NCBI GenBank assembly: GCA_947038515.1
Contig: CAMQWJ010000014.1
Span: 1-47,051 of the forward strand
Reading direction: 5' to 3'
From: an uncultured Fusobacteriaceae bacterium
Lineage (GTDB): Bacteria > Fusobacteriota > Fusobacteriia > Fusobacteriales > Fusobacteriaceae
Length of the DNA: 47,051 nucleotides
Shown here: piece after piece, positions 25,756-36,762 of the stretch
Position numbering within the stretch: the stretch's first letter is position 1
Layout: each line of letters begins with the position of its first letter
Translations under genes and position numbers: made by a program
The notes under the pieces: model-generated
What the model was told of the DNA's origin: nothing
The model's database searches: none
The model's input: the letters and a program-made list of their open reading frames with translations, nothing else

Positions 25756-28700
25756 TCAAAATTTAACTGGAACAATTTTTGAAATTCCAACAGATTTATT
25801 CATTGTAACACCAAAAATAGTGTCTGATTCTCTCATTGTTTCCTTATTATGTGTTATCAAAATAAATTGTGACTCATTAGTAAATTCTTTTAATTTAGCA
25901 ATAAGTTTTCTAGTATTTTTATCGTCTAAAGCTGCTTCTATCTCATCTAAAAAAGTAAATGGACTAGGTTTATACATAAAAATAGCTAAAATGAAAGCTA
26001 TTGCAACCATTGATTTTTCTCCACCTGAAAACAATGATAGGGGTTGTTGTCGCTTATTCTTGTATTTTACAACAATATCTATTTCTGCTTCCTCGTGATT
26101 AGTCCCTTCATTTAATAATAACTTTCCTTCTGAATTTTGTAAAATATCAGTACACATCTCATTAAAATTATCATTGATTTGAGTATATGCTTCATTAAAC
26201 CTCTTACTAATCTCTTCACTTATCTCTTCAATAAGTTTTAATAACATTTTTTTACTATTATTTATATCATTATACTGAGAATTAAGATAGTTATATTTTT
26301 CATCTAAAACAATAAATTCTTCTATTGCAAGAATATTTACCGTTTCAAAACTATTAATCTTTTGACTCAAAACTTTAAATAAATTTTTTCTATTTAAAAA
26401 ATCATCTTCTAAAATTTCAAAATCCTTTATTTCTAATAACTCTTTTAATTCCTCTTCTATTCTTTCTAACTCAAAGACTAGTTTTTGAAATTTTTCATTT
26501 TCTTTTTGATTTTTGTCTACTGTTTTTATAAGAGAAGTCTCTAACTTTTTTCGTTTTTCCATTAAAGTACGTTCATCTTCTGAAACTTTAGCAAGATCAT
26601 TTTTCTTATCACTTATTTCTTTGTTTTCTTTTTCATATTTTTCTAATTTACTACTAACTTCTAAATCAATAGTTATATTTTTATTATTTGCTTTTTCTAT
26701 CTCTACTTCTAGTTCTTCTATTCTTAAAATATTTTTATTATTTTCTTCCAAGATTCCATCTAACTCATTTCCAAATCTTTTCTTATCATTTTTAATTTGT
26801 TCTTTTCGATTTTCACTGTTCAAATAAAGGATTCTAATATCTGAGTACTCCTCTTTTTGAATACGAATATCTTCATTTTTACTTATTAATTCCTTACTTA
26901 TTTTTTCAATCTCTTCCTTCATATGAGAAATTCTTTTTTCTGTTGTTTCACGCTCGTTAGTAGAGTTATCTATACGTTTTTTAAATTCCTCTATATATTT
27001 AATTTCATCTTCATATTCTGCTTCTAAAACTTTAATATCACGTTCTAATCTTTCATATTTAGCTTTTGCATTTTCACTTTCTACTTCACTTTCTTTATAA
27101 TTTTTTTTCAGTTTTTCTTCTTCTAAATCTATATTACATATCTCATTTTCATATTTTTCTAAAATTTCTCGCTCGTTCTCTAAATTAGAATTACCTAACT
27201 CCATATTTTTTCTTAATATAATTAAAAGAGCACCTAAATTTTCTCTCTCTTTTTTTCTTTCTAAAATTTGAGAAAGTGTTGAATTTTGTGTTTCTCCACC
27301 TGTAATTCTTCCACGACTAGAAAGAAGTTCACCTGATATAGTTACTATATTACCATTATGTTCATTCTTTTTTAATATTTCTAATCCCACTTCCATTTTT
27401 TCAACTATAAGTAGATTCCCTAATAAAAAATCAACTATTTTTGAATATTCAGGAGCACTTGTAATTAGTTTGGCTCCTAATCCTAATACCCCTTCTCTTT
27501 TTTCTATATTTTTTAAAGGATTAACTTTTATTGTATTTAAAGCCAAAAATGAAGCCCTTCCTGATTTTTTCTCTTTAAGAACATTTACACATTTTTTAGC
27601 TATTTCTGAATTTTCTACAACAATATCTTGTAAATTTCCTGGAATTCCAGCTTCAATAGCTTTTTCTAAACCACTAGGTATATTAATCAAATTAGCAACA
27701 ATTCCATATACACCTTGAAGTTTCAGATTTAGAACTTCTTTTACTCCCTTATGTAATCCCTCATTACTTTCTTCTAGCTTAATAAGATTCCCCATTCTTA
27801 AGGAAGCTCTTTTCTCTTCATACTCATCATTTCTAAGTGTTTCAGATAATTTATTAACCTTCATGCTACTTTCTGAAATTTTATCTTCTAAAAATTCAGA
27901 CCTTTTTGATATTTGTTCAACTTTTTCTCTATTTTCTTCATTTATTTTATTTATATTTTTTAATTCTGTTTCACTAATTACAATTTTTTCCTTATAATCT
28001 AAAGTTTCTTCTTTTAATGAATTTAATTTAGTTTCACTAGTTTTTGTTCTTCTTGTTGAATTTTCTATTTCGTTCAATGCTCTTAGTTTTTCAACTTCTA
28101 GCTCCATAATCTTTCTTTTTTTCACTTCATTATTTAATTCTAAATCAGAACTTTCTTTTTCCAAAACCATTATTTTATTTGAAAACTCTTCATTTTTTTC
28201 TTTGAGTCCCATTAATTGAACATCTAAAGCTTCTTCCTCGCTATTTAATGTTTCTAAATATACTCTTTGTCCTTGAATTCGTTCTTTCGTACGTAAGTCT
28301 AAACTTTTCTTCTCTTCTATCTCTCTATTAAAACTTATTACTCTTTCAGTAATTTTAGCTTTTTCTCTTTCTAAAAGTTCAATAGAATCTCTTAATTCAC
28401 TATTTTTATTTAAATTAGATTCTATTTTTTCCCCTAATTCTTTTCTTCTATTTTCATTGTTTTCAAATAAAACATCACTTTCAAATATCTCTTTTTCTGT
28501 TAGTTCAATCTCATTTTTACTCAAATTCTTACTGTTTTCAGTTTCGATTTTTTCTTTATTTTTTTTAGTTTTATCAAATAGTAAAATAGATTTTTCCAAT
28601 GTTTCTTTCTCTTCTTTTAATTCTAAATATTCTTTTGCTTTTACAGCTTGTTTCTCTATATTTTTTCTATTTTCTCCAACTGTTTTTACAACTAATTCAA

Positions 28701-29265
28701 CTTTTTCCAATTCATCTTCTAAGTGCTTAAGATTTTTTAAAGAGTCACTACGTCTAATCTGTATTTTTTTTATTCCAGCAGCCTCTTCAATTATTTGTTT
28801 TATTTCTTTTCCTGATGAAGAAATTATTCTTTCAACTTTTCCTTGTCCAATAACAGAATAGGCACTTTTACCTATTCCAGTATCTAAAAACATACCACTA
28901 ATATCTTTAAGTCTTACTTTCTTTCCATCAATAAAATAATCATTTATTCCTGTAGTAGTTGCTTTTCTTGTTATTTTTACTACTTTACCACAATTCTCAA
29001 AGTATCCATCTTCATTATCAATATATAGAGAAACTTCTGCATAATTACTATTTTTTCCTGAACCACTAAAAATAACATCCTTGCTATCTTTAGCACGAAT
29101 GTTTTTGTAAGACTGTTCCCCTAGAACCCATAAAACTCCATCCATTATATTGGATTTTCCACTTCCATTAGGTCCGACTATAGCAGTAATTCCTCTGTCT
29201 AACTCAATATAAATCTTTTCTCCAAAAGATTTAAATCCATATATTTCAATTGCTTTTAAATACAT
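25756..29265 (-). CDS. smc: Chromosome segregation SMC protein
   Basis: A 1169-aa condensin subunit. It has an N-terminal ATPase half with Walker A GPNGSGKSNIMDG (about residues 32-44), a long coiled coil, and a hinge around residues 505-640 (GVYGIVANLINIPSGLEKAI). A second coiled coil follows, then the C-terminal half with signature LSGGEKSMVAIAF and Walker B FTFLDEIEAALDD. It compacts and separates sister chromosomes with ScpA/ScpB, which are not here. It starts 18 nt after rdgB. Length and architecture are normal. Confidence 0.95.
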   Translation of the reverse strand: MYLKAIEIYGFKSFGEKIYIELDRGITAIVGPNGSGKSNIMDGVLWVLGEQSYKNIRAKDSKDVIFSGSGKNSNYAEVSLYIDNEDGYFENCGKVVKITRKATTTGINDYFIDGKKVRLKDISGMFLDTGIGKSAYSVIGQGKVERIISSSGKEIKQIIEEAAGIKKIQIRRSDSLKNLKHLEDELEKVELVVKTVGENRKNIEKQAVKAKEYLELKEEKETLEKSILLFDKTKKNKEKIETENSKNLSKNEIELTEKEIFESDVLFENNENRRKELGEKIESNLNKNSELRDSIELLEREKAKITERVISFNREIEEKKSLDLRTKERIQGQRVYLETLNSEEEALDVQLMGLKEKNEEFSNKIMVLEKESSDLELNNEVKKRKIMELEVEKLRALNEIENSTRRTKTSETKLNSLKEETLDYKEKIVISETELKNINKINEENREKVEQISKRSEFLEDKISESSMKVNKLSETLRNDEYEEKRASLRMGNLIKLEESNEGLHKGVKEVLNLKLQGVYGIVANLINIPSGLEKAIEAGIPGNLQDIVVENSEIAKKCVNVLKEKKSGRASFLALNTIKVNPLKNIEKREGVLGLGAKLITSAPEYSKIVDFLLGNLLIVEKMEVGLEILKKNEHNGNIVTISGELLSSRGRITGGETQNSTLSQILERKKERENLGALLIILRKNMELGNSNLENEREILEKYENEICNIDLEEEKLKKNYKESEVESENAKAKYERLERDIKVLEAEYEDEIKYIEEFKKRIDNSTNERETTEKRISHMKEEIEKISKELISKNEDIRIQKEEYSDIRILYLNSENRKEQIKNDKKRFGNELDGILEENNKNILRIEELEVEIEKANNKNITIDLEVSSKLEKYEKENKEISDKKNDLAKVSEDERTLMEKRKKLETSLIKTVDKNQKENEKFQKLVFELERIEEELKELLEIKDFEILEDDFLNRKNLFKVLSQKINSFETVNILAIEEFIVLDEKYNYLNSQYNDINNSKKMLLKLIEEISEEISKRFNEAYTQINDNFNEMCTDILQNSEGKLLLNEGTNHEEAEIDIVVKYKNKRQQPLSLFSGGEKSMVAIAFILAIFMYKPSPFTFLDEIEAALDDKNTRKLIAKLKEFTNESQFILITHNKETMRESDTIFGVTMNKSVGISKIVPVKF

Positions 29266-29283
29266 ATTTTCAACACCTTTTGT

Positions 29284-29886
29284 CTATCCTAATATTTTAG
29301 ATAACTCTTTTTCTAGTTTTTTCAATGCTTTAGTCCTATGACTAATTTTATTTTTTAATTCTCCTAGTTCAGATAATGTTTTTTCATATTCTTCAACATA
29401 AAAGTGAGAGTCATACCCAAATCCTTCTGTCCCTCTTGCAACATCTATAATTTCACCTTCTAGCTCTCCTCTAAATGAATATGTTTCACCTGTTGGTTTA
29501 GCCAAAGTTATTACTGTAACTAGTTTTGCTTTTCTATTTTTACTCTTTTCTTTCTCTATCTCTTTAATCTCATCAATTACTTTTTTACTATTTGTTAAAT
29601 CTGTAGCATTTTCACCTGAATAGCGTGCAGAATAGACTCCAGGTCTACCCTCTAAGCATTCTACACACAATCCTGAATCATCTGCTATTGTTATCATATT
29701 AAGATATTTTGATATCTCTACAGCCTTTTTTTGGCTATTTTCTTCAAAAGTTTCCTTATCTTCAATAACTTCTGGTATTTCTATTCCATCATTAATAGAA
29801 TATATTTCAATATCCAATTCTGATAATATTTTTTTTATTTCTATTATTTTTTTTTTATTTCCAGTGGCTAAAAATATTTTAGTCAT
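29284..29886 (-). CDS. rdgB: Non-canonical purine NTP pyrophosphatase (RdgB/HAM1)
   Basis: A 200-aa enzyme that hydrolyses dITP, XTP and similar faulty nucleotides to monophosphates, keeping them out of DNA. Motifs: LATGNKKKIIEIK (residues 5-17), IADDSGLCVECLEGRPGVYSAR-type stretch (about 67-88, with the catalytic Asp pair), FGYDSHF and ISHRTKALKKL. It lies 2 nt downstream of rph, a pairing common in many bacteria. Confidence 0.94.
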   Translation of the reverse strand: MTKIFLATGNKKKIIEIKKILSELDIEIYSINDGIEIPEVIEDKETFEENSQKKAVEISKYLNMITIADDSGLCVECLEGRPGVYSARYSGENATDLTNSKKVIDEIKEIEKEKSKNRKAKLVTVITLAKPTGETYSFRGELEGEIIDVARGTEGFGYDSHFYVEEYEKTLSELGELKNKISHRTKALKKLEKELSKILG

Positions 29887-29888
29887 CT

Positions 29889-30602
29889 TTATTCTCCTAT
29901 AATGCTATTTTGTAATTCCATCAATTTTTCTATACCTTCTCCAGCTAAATCCAAAAGTTCATTTAGTTGAGCTCTTGAATATGTTGCCTCTTCTCCTGTA
30001 CCTTGTATTTCTATAAATTCTTTTGAAGAACCCATAACAATATTCATATCTACATCAGCTGATGAATCTTCTAAATAGTCTAAATCAAGAATTGCTACAC
30101 CATTTACAACTCCTACACTGATTCCTGCTACATTTCCTATTAAAGGATTCTCTTTTAAAGTTCCATTTTTAAGAATCTTTTTTATTGCCAATGCTAAGGC
30201 AATATATCCACCAGTTATGGATGCAGTTCTTGTTCCACCATCAGCCTGAATAACATCACAATCAATTGTGATAGTCTTTTCTCCTAATTTTTCTAAGTTT
30301 ATTCCTGACCGTAAAACTCTTCCTATCAATCTTTGAATTTCCATTGTTCGACCACCTAGTTTTCCTCGTGTAGCCTCACGCTGATTTCTTTCTCCTGTTG
30401 CACGTGGAATCATGCTATATTCAGCAGTTAACCAACCTTTTCCTTTGTTTTTCAAAAATGGAGGTACTTTATCTATAACAGTTGCAGTACATATAACTTT
30501 TGTATTTCCAAATTCTATTAACACAGAACCCTCAGCATATAGATTAAAGTCTTTAGTAATTTTTATTTCTCTCAATTGATTATAAGCTCTATTTTTTCTC
30601 AT
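29889..30602 (-). CDS. rph: Ribonuclease PH
   Basis: A 237-aa phosphorolytic exoribonuclease that trims tRNA 3' ends. It carries [37 protein letters not shown] (the phosphate-site region), [20 protein letters not shown] and DVDMNIVMG with the metal-binding acidic residues. Length is normal. The start is ATG with AAGGAGT upstream. It lies 4 nt after msbA and 2 nt before rdgB. Confidence 0.95.
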   Translation of the reverse strand: MRKNRAYNQLREIKITKDFNLYAEGSVLIEFGNTKVICTATVIDKVPPFLKNKGKGWLTAEYSMIPRATGERNQREATRGKLGGRTMEIQRLIGRVLRSGINLEKLGEKTITIDCDVIQADGGTRTASITGGYIALALAIKKILKNGTLKENPLIGNVAGISVGVVNGVAILDLDYLEDSSADVDMNIVMGSSKEFIEIQGTGEEATYSRAQLNELLDLAGEGIEKLMELQNSIIGE

Positions 30603-30606
30603 TTTT

Positions 30607-32367
30607 TTACTCCTTTTCTTTTAAATTATTTTTATCTCCAAACTGGATAGTATAAAGACCTTTATACGCTCCATCTTTTTTAATTAACTCTTCATGAGTT
30701 CCAACTTCAAGTATTTTTCCTTGTTTCATTACAACAATTTTATCTGCATCTACTATTGTTGATAGCCTATGAGCTATTACAAATGTTGTTCTATTTTTCA
30801 TAAGCTTCTCTAATGCTTCTTGAACAAGCTTTTCTGACTCACTATCCAAAGCTGATGTAGCCTCATCTAATATCATTATTTCAGGATCTTGAATAAGAGC
30901 ACGAGCAATTGCTAACCTCTGCTTTTGACCTCCTGATATAAGAGTTCCTCTTTCTCCTACTTCTGTATCAAATCCTTTTTCCATTTCCATAATAAAATCA
31001 TAAGCATTTGCCATTTTTGCTGCTTCTATAACTTGTTCATCTGTAACATTCTCTTTTCCAAACCTTAAATTTTCTGCAACTGTTCCACTGAAAAGAATTG
31101 TTTCTTGTGGAACTATCCCTATATAATTTCTATATTCTTTTAAAGCATAATTTCTTATATCAATATTATTAACTAGAATAGTCCCTTCCTCAATTTCATA
31201 AAATCTTGGAATTAAATTTACCATTGTAGTTTTTCCACTTCCACTTTGACCTATAAGAGCAATTACTTCCCCACGCTTAACTTTTAAATTAATATCGTCC
31301 AAAGCTTTTTCTTTTTTATTTTCATACTTAAAACTAACATTTTTAAACTCTATAGTCTCAGCTTTTCCTGAGAATGTTTTTACCTCACCATGATATTCTT
31401 GTTCTAATGCTAATTCCATTATCTCTATTACTCTATCAGCAGATGGCAATGCTTCTTGTAAAGAGTTGTTTTTTTGGATTAACCTTTTTAATGGCTGTTG
31501 CATTAATCCTACAGCAGTTAAAAAAGAAACTAAGTCTCCTGCACTCATTTTACTTGTAACTATATTATAAGCTCCATAAAGTGCCACAAGTAATATCATA
31601 AAAGTAGCTATAACTTCATTTATAGGTGAAACCTTTGCACTAATTTTTCTACTTCTATATGATTTTTCAAATTCATCTTGACTTAGTTGTTTATATTTAT
31701 GAATCATTACTTCACTACGATTAAAAGCTTTTATTATACTTATTCCTGAAAGAGATTCTTGAATAAATGCAACAACTTCTCCCATTGTATCTTGCCTTAC
31801 TCTTCCAGACTCTCTAATTTTTTTCGTATATTTTCTTACAGTGCTTATAATAAGTGGAAGAACCACTAAACTAATTAAGGCTAAAACATAATCTACTTGA
31901 AACATTCTAAAAGTCAAAGCAAGAACTGCTATTGCCTCTTTTCCCATATCAAACATTATAAAACCAATTTGACCTAGAATTGAAGTATCACCTGATAACC
32001 TACTCATTAAGTCACCTAATTTGTTTTTTTTAAAATAACTTAGAGGTAAATATTGTAAATGTTTAAAAACATCCACACGAATATCTTTTTTTATAGTTTC
32101 AGTAACATAACTAGAAGTAATATTTGCATAATATCCACTAACAACTTTGATTATAGTTGTAATTCCTATTGCACCTATAATCAAAACCATCATTTTTCTA
32201 TTTTTTGCAATAAAAACATCATCAATAAGATATTTTGACAACCAAGCAGGAAGTGCGGCAGCAAGTGAAGTTACTGTTGATAATATAATAACTCCTAGCA
32301 TTAACCATTTATGCTTTAGGCTATATTCAAAAAATGTCTTTAAAGATTTATTTTTTATAATTTTCAT
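30607..32367 (-). CDS. msbA: Lipid A export ABC transporter MsbA
   Basis: A 586-aa half-transporter. The N-terminal membrane domain (about residues 15-310) has six segments. The C-terminal ATPase has Walker [17 protein letters not shown] (about 365-380), the Q-loop, signature [16 protein letters not shown] and Walker [14 protein letters not shown], then the switch His in VIAHRLST. It flips the lipid A core to the outer leaflet of the inner membrane. It lies between lpxB and rph with one base between lpxB and its start, which supports MsbA over a generic exporter. Confidence 0.9.
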   Translation of the reverse strand: MKIIKNKSLKTFFEYSLKHKWLMLGVIILSTVTSLAAALPAWLSKYLIDDVFIAKNRKMMVLIIGAIGITTIIKVVSGYYANITSSYVTETIKKDIRVDVFKHLQYLPLSYFKKNKLGDLMSRLSGDTSILGQIGFIMFDMGKEAIAVLALTFRMFQVDYVLALISLVVLPLIISTVRKYTKKIRESGRVRQDTMGEVVAFIQESLSGISIIKAFNRSEVMIHKYKQLSQDEFEKSYRSRKISAKVSPINEVIATFMILLVALYGAYNIVTSKMSAGDLVSFLTAVGLMQQPLKRLIQKNNSLQEALPSADRVIEIMELALEQEYHGEVKTFSGKAETIEFKNVSFKYENKKEKALDDINLKVKRGEVIALIGQSGSGKTTMVNLIPRFYEIEEGTILVNNIDIRNYALKEYRNYIGIVPQETILFSGTVAENLRFGKENVTDEQVIEAAKMANAYDFIMEMEKGFDTEVGERGTLISGGQKQRLAIARALIQDPEIMILDEATSALDSESEKLVQEALEKLMKNRTTFVIAHRLSTIVDADKIVVMKQGKILEVGTHEELIKKDGAYKGLYTIQFGDKNNLKEKE

Positions 32368-32368
32368 T

Positions 32369-33445
32369 TTAGTTTCCTTTTAAAAAATATTTGCTGTAAT
32401 TTTTTAAAATATCGTTTCCAGAAAGTTTTGAACGGACCTCTCTTATATCTAATTCTACAGTCTTTTTATTTTCTCTTAGATTTTCAATATTTTCTTTTAT
32501 ACTTTCAGCAGTATATTGTTCTTGTATTAATTCTGGGAATACTTCCTTATTTAAGGTTAAATTAGGTAAAGATATATATCCCACTTTTAGTATATGTCTT
32601 GCTATGAAAACATTTAAAGCACTTGATTTATATACAACAATTGTCAAAATACCTAGCAATGCAAGTTCCAGTGTAACTGTTCCAGATGTTGCTATGGCTA
32701 TTTCAGATTTTTTTACTAACTCTGATAAACTAGATTCTGTTTCCAGCTTTAAATTTGAATATAAAGATAAATCTTCTTTTATCCAATTTTGATCCTCATT
32801 TCTTGCTAGTTTTAGTAGAAAACTTGTTTGTGGCATTTGTTTTACCACTTCAAGCATAGTAGGAATCATTTTCTCCACTTCTTGCTTTCTACTTCCTGGT
32901 AATAAAAGAATATTATTTTCTTCTCTCTCTACTTTTAAGTATTTTTCACTTAATGGATTTCCAAAATATACTGCCTTTATATCATGTTTTTTATAAAATT
33001 CAACTTCCCATGGAAAAATTACTACAATATGGTCAGCTAATCTTAATTTTTCAACTCTTTTTTCACCCCAAATCCAAACTTTAGGTGGAATATAGTAAAA
33101 AACTTCTACCTTAGGTGCTTCTTTTTTTATTAATTCTAAGAATCTTAAATTAAATCCACCATAATCCACTAAAATAATTTTATTTATTTTTTCCTTTTTT
33201 ATAATATCTATATATTCCTGTGATTTATTCTTCAAATATTTATATTTTTTTACAGCTTCTATAAACCCCATAACAGCTATTGAATCAATAGTATCTAAAG
33301 GTTTCACTCCTGCTTTTATACTTTTTTCCCCTACTACACCCATAAAAGTAGATTCTGGGTCAATAGACAAAATATTTTCAACTAAATATGAAAGATGCAA
33401 ATCTCCTGAAACTTCTCCAACTGAAACAAAAAAATTATCCTTCAT
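32369..33445 (-). CDS. lpxB: Lipid-A-disaccharide synthase
   Basis: A 358-aa GT19 glycosyltransferase that condenses UDP-2,3-diacylglucosamine with lipid X to the disaccharide. It has SVGEVSGDLHLSYLV at the N-terminus (8-22), YYIPPKVWIWGEKRVEKL in the middle and LLLPGSRKQEVEKMIP, then AIATSGTVTLELALLG in the nucleotide-binding half. It is 2 nt from lpxI and adjacent to msbA. Peripheral inner-membrane enzyme. Confidence 0.94.
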   Translation of the reverse strand: MKDNFFVSVGEVSGDLHLSYLVENILSIDPESTFMGVVGEKSIKAGVKPLDTIDSIAVMGFIEAVKKYKYLKNKSQEYIDIIKKEKINKIILVDYGGFNLRFLELIKKEAPKVEVFYYIPPKVWIWGEKRVEKLRLADHIVVIFPWEVEFYKKHDIKAVYFGNPLSEKYLKVEREENNILLLPGSRKQEVEKMIPTMLEVVKQMPQTSFLLKLARNEDQNWIKEDLSLYSNLKLETESSLSELVKKSEIAIATSGTVTLELALLGILTIVVYKSSALNVFIARHILKVGYISLPNLTLNKEVFPELIQEQYTAESIKENIENLRENKKTVELDIREVRSKLSGNDILKNYSKYFLKGN

Positions 33446-33447
33446 TC

Positions 33448-34245
33448 CTACCTTCCTATCATAAATATTTTATTTTTATCTGCTAATTCTATACATTCTT
33501 TTTGATCCAAAAACAGCATTTTTTTAGAATCCATTACAATTCCTCTTGCTCCAATTTCAACTAATTTTTTAATTGTATTTATTCCCACCGTTGGAATATC
33601 TACCCTCATATCTTGTTGAGCTCTTCCCATTTTTATCAAAATAGTATCCCTTCCACTTAGTAGACCACCTCTTAAAATGGTAGCATCTGTTCCCTCTATT
33701 CCTTCTATTGCCACTATTGAGCTATCTTTACATATTATACTTTGTCCGATATCTAGTTTCCCTAATGCTATTCCTGCTTCTAGTCCTATTTTAATTGTTG
33801 CCTTTTCTTCAGGTGTTGGTGTTGAAGTAGTATAACATTTTTTTTCAACCATTAATGTTTTTAAAAGATAATTTTGCGGTAAAATTTTTATTCCATTTAA
33901 TTTGAAAAATACAATAGTTCCAAATAGAAGAGTTTCATCTTTCCTATCTGGAAGTTTTTTTAATAGTTTAGTCCCTATTTCATCTAATTCTAAATTTTCA
34001 AATATCAATTTTTTTTCAACTTTCCCTAGCATTATTACTTTTAAAATATTATTTTTTAAAAAATATTTAGTTATTTCACCAACGTTTCCAATATTAAATT
34101 CTTTATAGTTTTTATGAGCTTTTATTTCAGGTTCAATACTAGAAAAAAGACCTACTGGGTATAATTCTATATTTTCATTAGTAGATTCCTTTAAAAAATA
34201 AAGAGGTAATTTCCCATTTCCTACAATTATCCCAATTTTTTCCAT
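33448..34245 (-). CDS. lpxI: UDP-2,3-diacylglucosamine pyrophosphatase LpxI
   Basis: A 265-aa member of the LpxI (former DUF1009) family, which hydrolyses UDP-2,3-diacylglucosamine to lipid X and UMP. The sequence begins KIGIIVGNGKLPLYFLKES and has the C-terminal signature DATILRGGLLSGRDTILIK, KMGRAQQDMRVDIPTVG and ARGIVMDSKKMLFLD. Its ATG overlaps the lpxA stop (TAATG). LpxI replaces LpxH, the form known from E. coli. Confidence 0.92.
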   Translation of the reverse strand: MEKIGIIVGNGKLPLYFLKESTNENIELYPVGLFSSIEPEIKAHKNYKEFNIGNVGEITKYFLKNNILKVIMLGKVEKKLIFENLELDEIGTKLLKKLPDRKDETLLFGTIVFFKLNGIKILPQNYLLKTLMVEKKCYTTSTPTPEEKATIKIGLEAGIALGKLDIGQSIICKDSSIVAIEGIEGTDATILRGGLLSGRDTILIKMGRAQQDMRVDIPTVGINTIKKLVEIGARGIVMDSKKMLFLDQKECIELADKNKIFMIGR

Positions 34246-35024
34246 TATCTCGTAAGCCCCCTATTTTGGTTACTAACTTCTATAAATTGATACAGATATT
34301 CTATATTTTTATCATTTTCAAAATCTTTTTTTAATTTTTCTAAAATTTCTTTCATGGATAGACTAGATCTAAAGATAATTTTATAAGCATTTTTTAAATT
34401 AATAATCTCCTCTCTAGAAAACCCTCTTCTCTTCAATCCAATTCCATTTAAAGATCTCATTTCAGCCTTATTACCTTCTGCTAACATAAATGGACATATA
34501 TCTTGGTTTATTGCACTAGCTCCACCAATCATGGAATATTTTCCTATTCTACAAAATTGATGTACAGGAGTTAATCCTCCTATAATAGCAAATTCTTCCA
34601 CTACAACATGTCCTGCTAAAGTTACACTATTAGCAAGAATACAATTATTTTCAACAATTACATCATGTGCAACATGAACATAAGCCATCAATAGATTATT
34701 ATTTCCTATTCTCGTTTCCCATCTGTCTGTTGTACCTCTATGAATTGTTACAAATTCACGAATCTGGTTTTTATTTCCAATTACAGTCTTTGTAGGTTCA
34801 CCAGCATATTTTAAATCTTGTGAATTTTTTCCAATGGATACAAATGAATAAATTGTATTTTCTTCACCTATTTCTGTTATTCCCTCAATTACTACATGGG
34901 ATTGAATTTCTGTATTCTTTCCAATTTTTACATCTTTTCCTATAATTGAATACGCACCTATTCTTACTCCCTCACCAATTATAGCTCCTTCTTCAATTAT
35001 AGCTGTTTTATGAATCCTTTCCAA
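34245..35024 (-). CDS. lpxA: UDP-N-acetylglucosamine acyltransferase
   Basis: A 259-aa left-handed beta-helix enzyme that transfers the first hydroxyacyl chain in lipid A synthesis. It shows hexapeptide repeats (residues ~8-190), the catalytic His in AYVHVAHDVIVENNCI, and GHVVVEEFAIIGGLTPVHQF followed by GGASAINQDICPFMLAEGNK. The start is TTG with GGAGG seven bases upstream. It sits between fabZ and lpxI, the usual order in this pathway. Confidence 0.95.
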   Translation of the reverse strand: MERIHKTAIIEEGAIIGEGVRIGAYSIIGKDVKIGKNTEIQSHVVIEGITEIGEENTIYSFVSIGKNSQDLKYAGEPTKTVIGNKNQIREFVTIHRGTTDRWETRIGNNNLLMAYVHVAHDVIVENNCILANSVTLAGHVVVEEFAIIGGLTPVHQFCRIGKYSMIGGASAINQDICPFMLAEGNKAEMRSLNGIGLKRRGFSREEIINLKNAYKIIFRSSLSMKEILEKLKKDFENDKNIEYLYQFIEVSNQNRGLTR

Positions 35025-35065
35025 AGGGAAGCCTCCTTATTTAGTCTATTTTTTCTCACTTATTC

Positions 35066-35491
35066 TTATTTATCAGCGATACTAAATGTAAAACTGGCCT
35101 CTGCTACTATTTTCCCGTCAACTTTTGCCACTCCACTTGCTTTTACTATCTGACCTCTCTGCTTATCAACTTTTGCCTCATAAATAAGCTGATCTCCTGG
35201 TCTAACAGGTAATTTAAATTTAATGTTTTCAAGAGCTGCAAAATAAGGAACTTTATTTTCTAAACCGTCCATTACAAGAACTCCTAAACACTGTGCTAAT
35301 CCTTCTATGATTAAAACACCTGGCATAATAGGATGCCCTGGAAAATGTCCGTTAAAAAAATTTTCATTTATAGTTACATTTTTTAACCCTACTACTCTTC
35401 TTTCTTCTACATCCATTTCAAGTATTCTATCCACCAATAAAAATGGATATCTGTGTGGTATTCTTTTCATTATCTCCATAATATCTAACAT
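35066..35491 (-). CDS. fabZ: 3-hydroxyacyl-ACP dehydratase FabZ
   Basis: A 141-aa hot-dog-fold dehydratase of fatty acid elongation; it shares the hydroxyacyl-ACP pool with LpxA. Motifs: IPHRYPFLLVDRI (residues 11-23), FFNGHFPGHPIMPGVLIIEG with the catalytic His, then the active-site helix EGLAQ. The family start MLDI..IM is conserved although the ribosome-binding site is weak here. It lies 41 nt before lpxA. Confidence 0.95.
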   Translation of the reverse strand: MLDIMEIMKRIPHRYPFLLVDRILEMDVEERRVVGLKNVTINENFFNGHFPGHPIMPGVLIIEGLAQCLGVLVMDGLENKVPYFAALENIKFKLPVRPGDQLIYEAKVDKQRGQIVKASGVAKVDGKIVAEASFTFSIADK

Positions 35492-35550
35492 TTTAATTTA
35501 TGATAAGTTCTATATCTCCTTACCATTTCCTCCTTATATTCTTTTATTTT

Positions 35551-36744
35551 TTATTTTTTATTTTTCAGTTTCTTGTGATTATCTAAAAACTCTACAAAAA
35601 AAGCTCCTAACCCCCCAATAATAATACTCAGTATTACACCTATAAAAAACATCATCTTAGTCTTAGAATGGTTAACTTCTAAAATTGAAACTGGTTTTTC
35701 CAGTTTTATTTGACTACTTTCAGCTTTTTTTGAATTTTTGAGAGCTATCATATTAGTTTCAATAATTATTTTTTCTAATTTCTTTGAAATTTCCTCAATT
35801 TTGTTCTCAATAATTATTTTCTCTTCAAAAGAAGCATCTCTCCCCTCTTTTAATTCCTTTTCTTTTCTTCTAACATCATAATTAATCTCATTAATTTCTA
35901 AAAGTTGTTTCAAATATTCTTCTTCTAATTTTTCTGAAACTCTATTATTTATTTTTTCAAAACTTTTAGTCTTTAATGTTAATTTTGTGTTTCTTTCTTG
36001 CATTTTTTTAAAATAAATATTAGCTTTTTCTTTTTTTTCTTTCTGGTTTCTAGCTAATTGCCAATTAGAAGTTTTTATTTTAAATTCTTCCAGCTCTATC
36101 TCTTTTAATAATTTTATTTCTTCCAATATTTGTTTATGTTTATTTTTATCTGAAATAGAAATGACTGTTTCTGTCATATTTTTTGTCAAAAATATTTCTA
36201 TTTCAGATAAGAAAAGAACTGTTGCATTCCAATATTCTCCATATTCTAATTTTTTATTATCTTCTAACTCTTTAAATTCTTTTCTTTCTACATATTTATT
36301 TTTAAATTCTTCTATCGAATTAGTTAATAGAGAATTTAATACTTCCACTTCTAACCCTTTATCTTCTCCTATTTTTAAAGAAACATCTATTACAGGTATC
36401 TTTTTTTCTATCTTAATTCCATTAGAAAATTTTTCAAATTCAATACCTTTCGATTCAAGAAGGTTATCACTGTAAACTTTTGCTATTACCTCATTTGGAA
36501 TTATATCTTCATCTGTCCAATTATTTTCCGGCATATTTAGAGTTATTGTTCCTATTGCTTTTTTTGTTTCTTCTGTATTTTTATATCTTGTATAGCTTAC
36601 TACTCCAGAAAGTATTGTTCCAAGCAAAATAATCATAATCACTTTTTTTTTATGCTTCATTATTGTCAAAAAAATTTCATGAAGATCAAGCTCATCTTCA
36701 TACTCACTATTAATAATTTTTTTTTGATTTAACTCTTCTTTCAT
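35551..36744 (-). CDS. Wzz-like polysaccharide co-polymerase
   Basis: A 397-aa protein with a cytoplasmic head, a first membrane helix (about residues 35-53, VIMIILLGTILSGVVSYTRY) and a long Lys/Glu-rich periplasmic region that is helical and coiled-coil. A second membrane helix near the C-terminus follows (MMFFIGVILSIIIGGLGAFFVEF). Two terminal helices bracketing a periplasmic coil are the Wzz/PCP layout, which sets polysaccharide chain length. The TTG before the ATG also reads in frame; I chose the ATG at 36744 because AGGAG stands six bases upstream. There is no kinase domain. Its place between lpxC and fabZ links it to LPS. Confidence 0.75.
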   Translation of the reverse strand: MKEELNQKKIINSEYEDELDLHEIFLTIMKHKKKVIMIILLGTILSGVVSYTRYKNTEETKKAIGTITLNMPENNWTDEDIIPNEVIAKVYSDNLLESKGIEFEKFSNGIKIEKKIPVIDVSLKIGEDKGLEVEVLNSLLTNSIEEFKNKYVERKEFKELEDNKKLEYGEYWNATVLFLSEIEIFLTKNMTETVISISDKNKHKQILEEIKLLKEIELEEFKIKTSNWQLARNQKEKKEKANIYFKKMQERNTKLTLKTKSFEKINNRVSEKLEEEYLKQLLEINEINYDVRRKEKELKEGRDASFEEKIIIENKIEEISKKLEKIIIETNMIALKNSKKAESSQIKLEKPVSILEVNHSKTKMMFFIGVILSIIIGGLGAFFVEFLDNHKKLKNKK

Positions 36745-36762
36745 CAACTACTCCTTTCTTTT